Shown here piece after piece: positions 45,628 to 58,569 of a stretch of DNA of 64,000 nt; position 1 is the first letter of the stretch, and each line of letters opens with the position of its first letter. The stretch is from Oscarella lobularis (Eukaryota > Porifera > Homoscleromorpha > Homosclerophorida > Oscarellidae), in assembly GCF_947507565.1 (NCBI RefSeq), contig NC_089178.1, positions 3,534,001-3,598,000 of the forward strand. The letters are read 5' to 3'. The notes beneath the pieces were generated by a model that was not told the origin of the DNA, made no database searches, and worked only from the letters and a program-made list of their open reading frames with translations. The position numbers and the translations under genes were made by a program.

Positions 45628-46027
45628 TTTTCCCTCCCTGTTTTGGTGGAGTCCTACTGGCCACTAAAGAGACTGTAGACGTTTGGGAGAGCGGTATTGC
45701 TGTATCAGCAGCTGTCGAAATACTGCGGTCGGGATTTTTGACGACTATAGCGCTTCGGTAAGACTGCCTCTCCCATCCAAAATTCATCGTGTTTCAGTAC
45801 AGGGCGAGAAGATTCTTATGGGAAGCTGAGTCACAGAGACAACGCGCTTCCTTTGGAATTATACAAATGAGAAAGGCGCCGCTACGCTGGTATGTACACA
45901 TATTAAGTATCTATGTACTTTTTTTCCGAAAGAGAAAAAGATTATGTACTACGCCAAAGTCGTCACTCCTCCCTTCCCGAAGGATTTTTTCTTGTCTTCA
46001 AATTTTTCCGGCACGGTCTTCTGAATA
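45628..46027 (-). promoter_or_regulatory. F3 upstream region
   Basis: It holds an abandoned MNFGWERQ frame (45787-45596) and the shared block at about 45805-45920 with TGAGTCACAGAGACAACGCG. 45920-46027 is the 3' flank of F4; I see no clear polyadenylation signal. Confidence 0.4.
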
Positions 46028-47855
46028 TTACTTGCTTTTCCGACATCGTATAAACGGAAACGTAATCCATTTCAGGATTAGTTTTCTAACGGCTTTTAGA
46101 GCAACGGCATAGTGAATGAGAATCAAAATCATGAGAATAGTTTGACAGTCTGTCAGAATGACTAGAGCTGGATACTGATACGAGCGGAAAGTTTCCGGGC
46201 ACGCTTCTAGCATTGATGCGTTAGATGAGGCATTTCCTTTCTCTACCAAACAGATCAAATTCTCAACAAGAAGATTGACGACTTTGGTGTCTCCAAGGGA
46301 ATTCAAGGTGTATGAAGTCTCATAAAGTATTGCCATCAATATGATAAGAACTGAAATGGCAAAAAATTGGACTCTGAGATTTTGTATGGCTGCAATTTTC
46401 TTCGTAGGGGTGTGTGCAGAAGCGTTGCTCAGCGTTGATACAACGTGATTTTTTTGAAATTGACGGTGCTATAAAGTGGAAACGGTAAGTAAGTAAGTGA
46501 GCTCATCATGATGCTTACATTGTACAAAGTATTAGTGACGTGTGCTAGCATGATAATGATTGTGATTGACGATAGAGACAATGGAAGAACGAATGTCCCA
46601 AGCATGATAGGTTCTGGCATTGGGAGACAGAAGCGAGAGGTTGGTACTGGTCTATATGTTGCTCCTGCTGCGTAGGTTATAGCTATCAAAATGCCGGGAA
46701 GAATCCAACAGAAGGAGAACTGAATAGCGTGAATTCGAGCCGTCTTCTCGAAGAAGTATCTAGCACGTGTTGGAAAGCATATGACCCACCAAATATTGGC
46801 GGATGAACATGTCAGTAGCAGAACGCCGCAAATTTGCAGGTAATGGTTTAGAGTGCCTGTTTGAGAAAATTATTGGGATTGTATCTGTTATAGAACAAAC
46901 CTAAAACGCGACAGCCAGCCGCTGGATTTTGTCCAGAGTCTATGAGGTCATTGGAGCTGCATATAGTGTTTTCGTCTCCAGCTATAACAGCGGCCAGTTC
47001 AACAGCACCTAAATAAAATAAGAGGCTTCTGTGTATGGTACTATATCAAAGCGTTGAGTGTCTTAACCCATTGCTATTGAGCAGAGAAAAAGATACCACA
47101 CGAAGACTTGTGGAAATTTGAAACTGGATGAAAACAATTTCAAAAAAATAGTCTACTCGCGGGAAATCTTACTGCGATTTTCTCAGAGCGATCCAAACAA
47201 AGGTAAATGCTATTCCAGCTATGAGATTGATGACAATCAGGACGTAGCTTAGCTTTGGCTTGATCGTTCGTATGGTTGGGTGTTGAAGCCAATCTAAGGC
47301 ACTGCAGGGTAAGAAACATCCGCCCTTCGAGGTATGAGCCAGAGGATAGGGGCAATAAGAAACGTTGTTTGTCATAATTTCTACAAGAGGAGTCAGAGAT
47401 TGTCTTCGAAGGAAAAGATGGGTCACCTTCCAGACGATCGTTCTGCGCGCAAGATATTATACACGTAGTCGGATGTATAGAAAGAAGCGTACCATTTCTT
47501 CGACACGTGTACTATTCTGCGAGACGTGAATCACCCATGAAATAGCAAATGGAGAGAGGACCACGGCGGAAGTGACGCTGATGACGATGACGATGATGGC
47601 GAGCCGCAGCCGAGCCTGCCAGTAGCCACTTCCCTTCGCCGCCGCTGCCGCAGGCCGCCTGTCCGATTCACCTGCCAAAAACCATGCACTCGTCTCATTT
47701 TCTCCTCTCGATTTCAGTGGAGTCCTACTGGCCACTAAAGAGGGCACTAAAGAGACACTAGATGCTTGGGAGAGCGCTATTGCTGTATCAGCAGCCGTCG
47801 AAATACTGTCGACTGTAGCCTTTCGGTAAGACTGCCTCTCCCATCCAAAATTCAT
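46028..47855 (-). CDS. F4: Frizzled-type 7TM receptor without CRD, long N-terminus
   Basis: Here the MNFGWERQSYRKATVDSIS start (ATG 47855) stays in frame through the poly-A tract at 47677-47681, giving an N-terminal cytosolic-looking extension of about 60 residues rich in Ser/Thr. Then hydrophobic segment, microexon 47442-47427, SYCPYPLAHTSKGGCFLPC, seven membrane segments and KLILKW, ending RCRKSK. It is the closest relative of F2: the TM1 exon and 3' flank match F2 almost base for base. TM4-5 exon reads ITYAAGATYRPVPTSRFCLP. Whether the extension is cytosolic or cleaved is not clear. Confidence 0.72.
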
Positions 47856-48097
47856 CGTGTTTCAGTACAGGGCGAGAAGATTCTTATGATGCAGAGACAA
47901 CGCGCTTCCCGTGGAATTATACAAATGAGAAAGGCGCCGCTACGCTGGCATGTGGTATGTACACATATACGATTACATCATCTAAGTCACAGTGTACTTT
48001 TTTTTCCAAAATATGTACTAAGTCAAAGTCCTCACTTCTCGCTTCCCGGATGATTTTTTTCTGATCTTCAAATTTTTCCGGCACAGTCTTCTGAATA

Positions 48098-49803
48098 TTA
48101 CTTGCTTTTCCGACATCGTATAAACGGAAACGTAATCCATTTTATAATTAGTTTTCTAACTGCCTTTAGAGCAAGGGCATAGTGAATAACAATCAAAATC
48201 CCGAGAATACTTTGACAGTCTGTCAGAATGACTACAGCTGGATACTGGTACGAGCGAAAGGTTTCGGGACACGCTGTTGAGATTGATACGTTCGATGAAG
48301 GTGCATTTCCTTTTTTCGTCAGGCAGATCAAATGCTCAATAAGGAGGTTGCCCACTTTGCTGTCTCCAAGAGAATTCAAAGCGTAAGAAGTCTCGTAAAG
48401 TATTGCCATCAGTATGATGAGAAGTGAAATGGCAAAAAATTGAAATCTGAGACTTTGTATAGCTGCAATTTTCTTCGTAGGGGTGCTTGTAGAAGAGTTG
48501 CTCAGCGTCGGTGCACCGTGATTCTTTTGAAATTGATGGTGCTATAAACGGTGGAAACAGTAAGCTCATTATATACATTGATGATTTTCTAATGCTTACA
48601 TTGTACAAAGTATTAATGACGTGCACTAGCATGATAATGATTGTGATTGTTGATAGTGACATTGGAAGAACGAATGTCACAAGCATGACAGGTATCGGCA
48701 TTGGGAGACAGAAACGAGAGCTTGGTACTGGTCTATATGTTCCTCCTGCTGCGTAGGTTATAGCTATCAAAATGCCGGGAAGAATCCAACAGAAGGAGAA
48801 CTGAATAGCGTGGATTCGAGCCGTCTTCTCGAAAAAGTATCTAGCACGTGTTGGAAAGCATATGACCCACCAAATATTGGCGGATGAACACGTCAGTAGC
48901 AACACTCTAGCAATTTGCAGGTAATGGTTTAGAGTGCCTAATTGAGAAGATCATTGAGATAGTATCTGCCATCCTAAAACGAACCTAGAACGCGACAGCC
49001 AGTCGCTGGATTTTTCACAGAGTCTAGAAGGTAATTGGAGCTGCATATAGTGTTTTCGTCTCCAGCTATAACAGCAAACAGTTCAGCAGCACCTAAATAA
49101 CAGACTTCTGTTTATGGTACTATATCAAAGCATTGAGTGTCTTAATTAACCGTTTGCTGTTGAGCTGAGAAATAGATACCAAACAAAGACTTGCGGAAAT
49201 TTGAAACTGGGCGAAAAAAATTTCAAAATAATCTACTTCTACGTGAAGTCTTACTGCGATTTTTTCAATGCTATCCAAACGAAGGTAAATGCTATTCCAG
49301 CTATAAGGTTGATGAGAATCAGGACATAGTTTAGCGTTGGCTTGATCATTCGTATGGTTGGGTCTTGAAACCAATTTAGCGCGCTGCAGGGCAAGGAACA
49401 TCCACCCTTCGAGGTATGATCCAGGGGATAAGGGCAGTAAGAAACGTTCTTCGTCATAATTTCTACAAGAGCAGTCAGAGGTCTTTGAGAAGGAGAGACG
49501 ACAAACAATACTGTGAGTCACCTTCTAGACGAACATCCTGCGCAAGACAAGATACACTTATTAGTCAGACGCATGTATAAGACGACGGTAAAATAGAGAG
49601 AAGTGTACCATTTCTTTGTCATGTGTTCTATTGTTTGAGACGTGAAGCGCCAATGAAATGAAAAATGGAGAGAGAGCCACGGCGGAAGTTACGACGATTG
49701 CAGTGACGATGACGGCGAGCCGCAGCCGAGCCTGCCCGCCGCTCTCTTTCGCCGCCGGCCCCGGACTGTTCGGTGCACCTGCCAAAAAAACCACTCGTCT
49801 CAT
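48098..49803 (-). CDS. F5: Frizzled-type 7TM receptor without CRD
   Basis: Start ATG 49803 (MRRVVFLAGAPNSPGPAAKE). Hydrophobic segment with NRT site, microexon 49537-49522, ectodomain SYCPYPLDHTSKGGCSLPC, TM1 LIAGIAFTFVW, SSANIWWVICFPTRARYF, ILPGILIAITYAAGG, MLVTFVLPMSLSTITI, ISLLIILMAILYETSYALNS, and TDCQSILGILIVIHYALALK with KLIIKW. Ends RKSK at 48098. The upstream MNFGWERQ frame stops at a TGA that overlaps the MRR start (ATATGAGACG), an arrangement where one start precludes the other. Confidence 0.7.
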
Positions 49804-50220
49804 ATATCTTTCTCTCTCGGGTTCGGTGGAGTTTTACTGGCCACTAAAGAAACTGTAGACGTTTGGGAGACTGTATCAGCAGCCGTCGAGATTTTGTCAA
49901 CTATAGCGTTTCGGTAAGACTGCCTCTCCCACCCGAAATTCATCATGTGTCTGTAGAGAGCGAGAAGATTCAGTTTCTCGTGGTACAAAGACAAGGAAGC
50001 TGCGTCACAGAGACAACGCACTTCCTGTGAAATTATACAAATGCTACGATGGTATTTATGTACGTATATATGATTACATACATGTAATTTAATTTAAGTC
50101 AAACAGGTTTCTCGTGTGCAACCCACTATCAAGTTCTTCTTTTCCAAAAAAAGAAAAAAGATTATGTACTAATAATCTCCGCTACAGTCGTCACTCATCG
50201 CTTCCAGGACGATTTTTTTC
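49804..50220 (-). promoter_or_regulatory. F5 upstream region
   Basis: It contains the stopped MNFGWERQ frame and, at about 49985-50100, a diverged copy of the shared upstream block (GCGTCACAGAGACAACGCAC, ATTACATACA). The remaining bases to 50220 are the F6 3' flank; nothing else is evident. Confidence 0.35.
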
Positions 50221-52084
50221 TTAAGAAGAGCTCTTGCGGCATCGTTTGAATGGAAACGTAATCCATTTTAGAAGTAGTTTTCTGACTGCCTTTAGAGCAA
50301 TGGCGTAGTGAATCACAATGAGAATGGCGAAAATAGTTTGACAGTCTGTCAGAATGATTAGAGCTGGATATTGATATGAGCGGAAGGTTTCTGGACACGC
50401 TGTTGAGATTGATTCGTTAGATAATGTTGCATTTACTTTTTCCACCAGGCAGACCAAATGCTCAACAAGAAGATTGCGGAATTTGGTGTCTCCCACCGAA
50501 TTCAAGGCGTACGAAGTCTCGTAAAGTATTGCAATAAGTATGAGAAGAATTGAAATCATAAAGAAGTTAGCTCTGAGCTTTTCTATAGCGGCAATTTTTT
50601 TCTTTGTGGTGGTGTTTGTGGAAGCGTTGCTCGGCGCCGGTGCAGTCACGGCGTACTTCTTTTGAAATTGACGATGCTACAAAGTGAAAAAGTAAGAGGC
50701 TGAAGCCCATTACATCGCGATGATAATATTATTTACCTTGTACAACGTCTTAATGACTTGCGCTAGCATGATAATGATAATGATTGATGATAGGGACATT
50801 GGAAGAATAAATGTCCCAAGCAAGACAAATTGCGGCATCGGAAGACAGAAACGAAAGCTTGGTACAGGTCTATATGTTCCTCCTGCTGCGTAAGCTATAG
50901 CTATCAAAATTCCAGGAAAAATGCAGCAGAAGGAGAACTGAATAGCGTGAACTCGAGCTGTCTTCTTGAAAAAGTGCCTAGCACGCGTTGGAAAGCACGT
51001 AACCCACCAGATATTGGCAGATGAACATGTTAGTAACAAGACGCCGAATATTTGCAGGTAATGGTATAGAGTGCCTGTGATTGATTGAGAAAATCATTGG
51101 AATTGTATCGGTTACCATAGCCTTATAGAACAAACCTAAAACGCGACAGCTAGTCGTTGGATTTTGCACAGAGTTTAGAAGGTCATTGGAATTGCATCTA
51201 ATGTTTTCGTCTCCAGCTATAACAGTAGCCAGTTCAACAGCACCTAAATAAAAGACTTCTGTTTCCGGTACTAGATGAAAGTATTGATTGTCTCAACCGA
51301 TTGTTGTTGCACAGAGAAAAAGATACCAGACAATGACTTGAGGAAATTTAAAACTAGATGAAATCACAATCATCACAAATTCGTCTACTTTTGTGAAATC
51401 TTACTGTGTGTTTCTCAATGCAATCCAAACAAAGGTAAATAGTATTCCAGCTATAAGATTGATGAGAGACATAACATATCTCAGCTCTGGCTCCACCGCT
51501 CGTAGGGTTGGGTGTCTAAGCCACTTCATGGCACTGCAGGGCAAGAAACATCCACCCTTCGAGGTATGAGCCAGAGGATAGGGGCAGTGAGAAAAGTTTC
51601 CTTTCATAATTTCTACAAGAGGAATCAGAGAAGAGACGACAAACAATAGTGTGAGTCACCTTCCAGACGAGCGTTCTGCGCAAGAAATGATACAAGACCC
51701 CAGTAAGTTAGAAACCCGGAAGCGTACCATTTCGTCGACACGTGTACCATTTGTCGAGGCTTGAGACACTATTAAAATAACAAATGGGGAGAGGACCACG
51801 GCGGAAGCGATGGCGACCACAGTGACGATGACGGCAAGCTGCAGTCGAGCTCGACCACTTCCTCCTTGGGATACCTTCGCCACAGGCGGCGCCCGATCGT
51901 CTGATTCACCTGCTAGAAACACACTCGTTGGTCCCATTTCTCCATCCCGGTTCGGTGGAGTCCTACTGGTTACTAAAGAGACTCTAGACGTTTGGGAGAG
52001 CGCTATATCAGCAGCCGTCGAAATAGTGTTGGAATTTTCGACTACGGCGTCTTGGTAAGACCGCCTCTCCCATCCAAAATTCAT
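50221..52084 (-). CDS. F6: Frizzled-type 7TM receptor without CRD, long N-terminus
   Basis: Start ATG 52084 (MNFGWERRSYQDAVVENSNT), in frame through to the hydrophobic segment (LAVIVTVVAIASAVVLSPFV). Microexon 51675-51660, ectodomain SHCPYPLAHTSKGGCFLPC, TM1 LIAGILFTFVW, SSANIWWVTCFPTRARHF, FCCIFPGILIAIAYAAGG, LLGTFILPMSLSSIIIIIML, ISILLILIAILYETSYALNS, KLLLKW, ending RCRKSSS. Together with F4 it keeps the extended N-terminus, which is therefore probably the ancestral state. Glycosylation sites (NESI, NATL) lie in the last extracellular loop. Confidence 0.72.
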
Positions 52085-52566
52085 CCTGCTTCGGTATACG
52101 TACGGCTGAGAGATTCTTTAGGGGAAGGGGACAAAGGAGCTGCGTCACAGACAGCGCACGTCCTGCGACGAATTATCCAAATGAGAGAAGGCACCGCTGG
52201 TATGTACATAGGTATGTAAATCACAGATACGAACCACTATCGAAAGAATGCCGTCACTCGCTTCCTGGAGGCGTGACGACTCCTTGATTCTTCTGCCTTT
52301 GCCTTCTGATGACTGTAGATCTACTGTATATTTCTTGCTCGTGGAGCATCATTGGAATGGAAACGCAATCCATAGTTTTTCTGATTGGCTCTCCCATCCA
52401 AAATTCAGGGAGATAGGAAGGATTCGCGTCACAAAAATGAGAAAGGTGCCGCCGTTACGCCAGTATGTATACATAGGTATGTAATCACATCATATGTATT
52501 TTGAACCCAAAGTCACAGGATTCTCGCGTGTACAACCCAATAAGAAGAAGAAAGTCTAGAGTAGAT
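52085..52566 (-). pseudogene. Collapsed seventh Frizzled-like copy within the F6-HSPA5 gap
   Basis: 52337-52369 matches the 3' coding end of the F genes (GCATCATTGGAATGGAAACG). 52388-52407 immediately matches their 5' end (CTCTCCCATCCAAAATTCA, the complement of the MNFGWER start). The roughly 1.8 kb of gene body between them is missing. Beyond it, 52437-52530 matches the shared upstream block. So one array member has lost its whole interior. 52105-52220 is the upstream block of F6. Confidence 0.7.
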
Positions 52567-54782
<2,216 letters not shown>

Positions 54783-55000
54783 TGTCAGACTCCGTTCGAG
54801 ACTGAGAGTGATACGTTTCGCGTTGATCTAAATTCGCTTGAGCGCGTTTCGTGGCGCTTTCTGATTGGGTGCACATGTTGCACTGTTGGCCGTGTCTGAT
54901 TGGTCCACGTAGCAGTTGCGTCATGCAACGCGAGGGCGGACAGGCTTCCGCTGCTCCGGGACATCGTCCAACGAGTCAAAGTCCCGACTAACTCTCGCAC

Positions 55001-57020
55001 ATGGGTCGTATTCGAAAGGTAAAAGACGTCGAATCTCTGCAGCGAACCTCACCGTCTTTTTTCTGCAGAAGAAGAGAAAGCAAACGAGAAGACTTCGAGC
55101 GTCTCAGAAAACTCGAGCGGCTCAAGAACTCGAAGATCTGAAGCCTCCAAGATCTTTTGTCATCCACAGAGGCATCGTGGGCAAAGACATTCAGCAGCTC
55201 GTTCTCGACATGCGAAAAGTTCTCGAACCGAACACGGCATCGCATTTGAAGGCAAGACAGTCGATCGCCCGCCGTCAAAATATTAAATTGAAATTTATTT
55301 TGTAGGTGCGACAGAAAAACGTTTTGAAAGATTTCGTACACGTTGCCGGACCACTAGGTGTTACTCACGTCGTAATATTCACAAAATCAGAAACGTCTAT
55401 AAATATGGTGAGATGACGTCAAAATTTATTTTTCAACTAAGATTTTTCAATTAGAAAATATCGCGATTTCCTCGAGGTCCAACGGTGACTTTTCGGGTGC
55501 TCTCTGTACGAAATTTTTAATTAATTAATTAATTAATTAATTAATTGGATTTTTGATTAGTATGCTCTCATGTCAGATGTGCTATCCTCTCTGAAAAAAC
55601 CAAGGACGGCACCGAATCAATATAAGAAACCTCCTATGGTATTTTATTAGGAGAAAATTCTATAATTTTTTCATTTTTTGACGTTAGCTTATAATGAATG
55701 ATTTTCCAACTGAAACGACGAAGCACATGAAACTATTGGCTACATTTATGCAAAACACATTTCCGACGATAAACGTTCAGCATGTAAGATTTTAAAATTC
55801 TCTCTTTGTTTCAATCAAATCAACTATACGTAGGTAAAATTGTCTGAGATTCAGCGCTGTGTTCTCATGCATTACGAAGAGGAGACAGGAACAATTGAAT
55901 ATAGACACTAGTGAGTGTTGCTAATATGATATCTGCCTAATAAAGATTATGATGATTTTTTGAAGTAATATTCGAGCTGTTCCTGTTGGAATTAGTAGGC
56001 AAGTTGGCAAACTTATTAAATCACGTGTTCCTAATCTCAGCCGGTATGAAGACATTAGTGAATACGTGTTGGGGTAAGGCGGAAACGGATAGAAAAAAAG
56101 TGACGTGGAAAGTGTCTTTTTTTTCAGAGGTAATGCCTCTGAAAGTGAATTTGAAGACGCGGAAGATGCCAGAGTTCCGTTACCCCAAGCCATGCCAGGA
56201 AGAGGAAATGCCACTTTGCAACAAAGCGCTATTCGTCTGACGGAAGTAGAGTAGCATTTTTGGAAAATAAAATAGATAATAAATATTTATAGATTGGTCC
56301 ACGTCTCTGCTTGCAGCTTGTGAAAATTGAGTCGGGGCTTTGTGATGGAGAGGTCTTATTTCATCAGTTTGGTATGATGTCATCATACCTTTATGTTCGT
56401 TTCTTATTGCTCGCTTATTAGTTACCAAAACGAAAGAAGAAGTGAAAGCTCTTCGAGAAAAGAAGGCTTCGTTGAAGTAGCGTCAATAATTAATTAGTTA
56501 ATTGATTGATTGATTGATCTATTGAAGGAGATTGAAGAATCAGAGGCGGAAGCAGCAGGAAGCAAATGTTAGAAAGAAGGCAGCAGTGAAAGAGGCGCAC
56601 AGGTAAACGATACAAAGAGATACTTCCGTGTTTAATTAAATATTTGCAGAAAGAGAAGTCGGACCAGTCAAAAAGGTACATCTCTATTATATATTTAGAT
56701 AAATAGTATTGGGGTTCTAGAAAGCGATAGTGATGAAGATGATGACGCAGAATATTTTAGAAAAGAAGTGGGAGAAGAGCCAGATTCCGGTATGCATCCG
56801 TCTCAGGGGGGACTCTTTTTATTATTAGTCTTTTCTAGATCTTTTTCAGTTTAAATCGGGGGGACGAAAGCGTCATCGTTCGACTCTAGATTCAAAGATG
56901 AAAAGACCAAAGGAAGATGGGGTAATGAAGTCACGTGGGCCTCCTAAAGTCATTGCAAAGAAGAGACGCGTCAAAATGGGGCAATTCTTTAGAGCCAGTA
57001 GCAAAAATCAGAAGATTTAA
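55001..57020 (+). CDS. PPAN: Peter Pan / SSF1 ribosome-biogenesis factor (Brix domain)
   Basis: Nucleolar Brix-domain protein needed to process 27S pre-rRNA for the large ribosomal subunit. Many short exons: MGRIRK|KKRKQTRRLRASQK, PPRSFVIHRGIVGKDIQQLV, DMRKVLEPNTASHLK, VRQKNVLKDFVHVAGPLGVT, HVVIFTKSETSINM, RFPRGPTVTFRVLS, YALMSDVLSSLKKPR, LLATFMQNTFPTINVQH, RAVPVGISRQVGKLI, QAMPGRGNATLQQSAIRLTE, IGPRLCLQLVKIESG, then a charged C-terminus (ESDSDEDDDAEYFRKE-like) and a basic tail ending SSKNQKI, TAA 57018-57020. This follows human PPAN block by block, including the acidic C-terminal part. Intron 55502-55560 carries an ATTA repeat. Confidence 0.92.
55515..55545. repeat. ATTA microsatellite in a PPAN intron
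   Basis: About seven tandem AATT units. Similar simple repeats lie at 57297-57330 and 29336-29360 (AAAT units) and 28487-28509 (ATG/ATC units). All are intronic or between exons; no function suggested. Confidence 0.8.
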
Positions 57021-57028
57021 TTAGTTAA

Positions 57029-58444
57029 TTATTCTGTCAATAATTGAGGCTTGATTTTGAGTTTTTCCAACGACTCTTCGGGCATGCAGAAAACCGGATT
57101 GACTGGTTTGAGATCTTTGTTACCAAGAAGAGACAATCCAGCGACACCAAAGAGCGTATGAAACGGATCCACCTAATTTAATAGAAGAGGAGGGGAATAA
57201 ATAATTTTAATCTGTACCATATCTCCAGGTCGATCTGATATTCCACCGGTTTCTTCATCTTGACAAGCGAGAATGAAAGCACCAAGTTTATCCTTTGAAA
57301 TAAATAAATAAATAAATAAATAAATAAATATATGATGGAGCGTTACTTTATCTATCCAATGAAGTCGATTGATGATCTTTAGTGAGGACAAAACCCACCA
57401 AGAGTAGCAGACATCAGGCAATTTCTCAGGACGACCTGAAATGAAAAATCCACGTCATAGTCTTTATTTTTTCTTCTTATTGACCGTTTAATCCTCCTGA
57501 TGGAAGTTGCCTTTCGGCTAGCCACCATCCCAGCATGTCTGCGTTTACGTGGTGCAGTCGTCTGACGATGGAGAGCGCTCCAACGCAACAATAGATCTGC
57601 CCAGCGTGAGATTCCGAACCGGGCATGCTTCCGAAGCCGCCGTCGAAATTCATGCACGAGAGAATGAATTTTACGGCGTCTTCAATGCGGATAGCATCCA
57701 GTTTGCCCTATGAGAAGAATCCCCTATATAGAGAGAGAGAGGTTAGAGGGTTATGGATTGATTTTACAAGTAGAGACAATGTGGCTAAAGCACAGAAGGA
57801 AAATCGAGTGTCAACTTCTCCTAGAGTCTCATTGAACATATAAATAAAAAGAGATAAATATTAATTAACCCCATTTATCTCCGATGAATGATCCGTCTGG
57901 TTGCTGGAGCCCGACTACGTATTCAACGACCTTTTCCTTATCACACTCATCCATTGCATCGTAAAGAACTAAAATCTATTAAATTTTATATTTTAATTAG
58001 AGAAAAATTCTTCTTTTCTTTTTTCTTTACTTGCACGGCACTGAGTGTGTATAGGAGATGGGGATCGTGATTGGGGGCCGCGCTGAAACTGCCCGTTTTG
58101 TCGTCGTAGCACGATCGAACGAAAGCGATGACGTCATCGCGATTCATTCGATCCAATTCGTGCAAGAGGCTCAGCGCTGTAAGGCCCCAATAGACGCCGC
58201 TCATTCTCAAGTACTCCGTCACGCCGTACTCCTGCATTGAGTGGATTTTTTTAAGGTGGTCGCATTTTGACGAAAGAACGTACGAATTCGTTGTTCGACT
58301 TGCCGTAATTCGCTATAAATTCCGTGTGTTTGTCTTTAAGTAGCACGCGTCTAGCTTCGACGTCGGGCAGTTCAACGTCTTTTCTCTGCACAGCCTAAAG
58401 GACAACGTTGCAGGAGGCAGCAGCACGGAGAAATCGCGCACCAT
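57029..58444 (-). CDS. RABGGTB: Rab geranylgeranyltransferase beta subunit
   Basis: Catalytic subunit of Rab prenyltransferase, which adds geranylgeranyl to Rab GTPases with REP. The start codon stands alone: ATG 58444-58442, intron of 47 bp, then [20 protein letters not shown] from 58394. This gives MAVQRKDV, matching the N-terminus of the human protein in style and length. Next: [153 protein letters not shown]. The zinc ligands (Asp and Cys in PDVCYSWW, and the later His in FHT) are visible. It ends KPQLLTE, TAA 57029-57031, only 8 bp from PPAN. Confidence 0.92.
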
Positions 58445-58569
58445 TGCTGGACAGGTCCCGGTTCTCGGTCCCGGATTAGGTTCACGAAACCGTTTGGTCC
58501 TCGCTTCGTCTATGCCGTCACAAACAGCGACGGTTGCGGCGGCGACAACAGGCAGCTGAGGACGAGACA

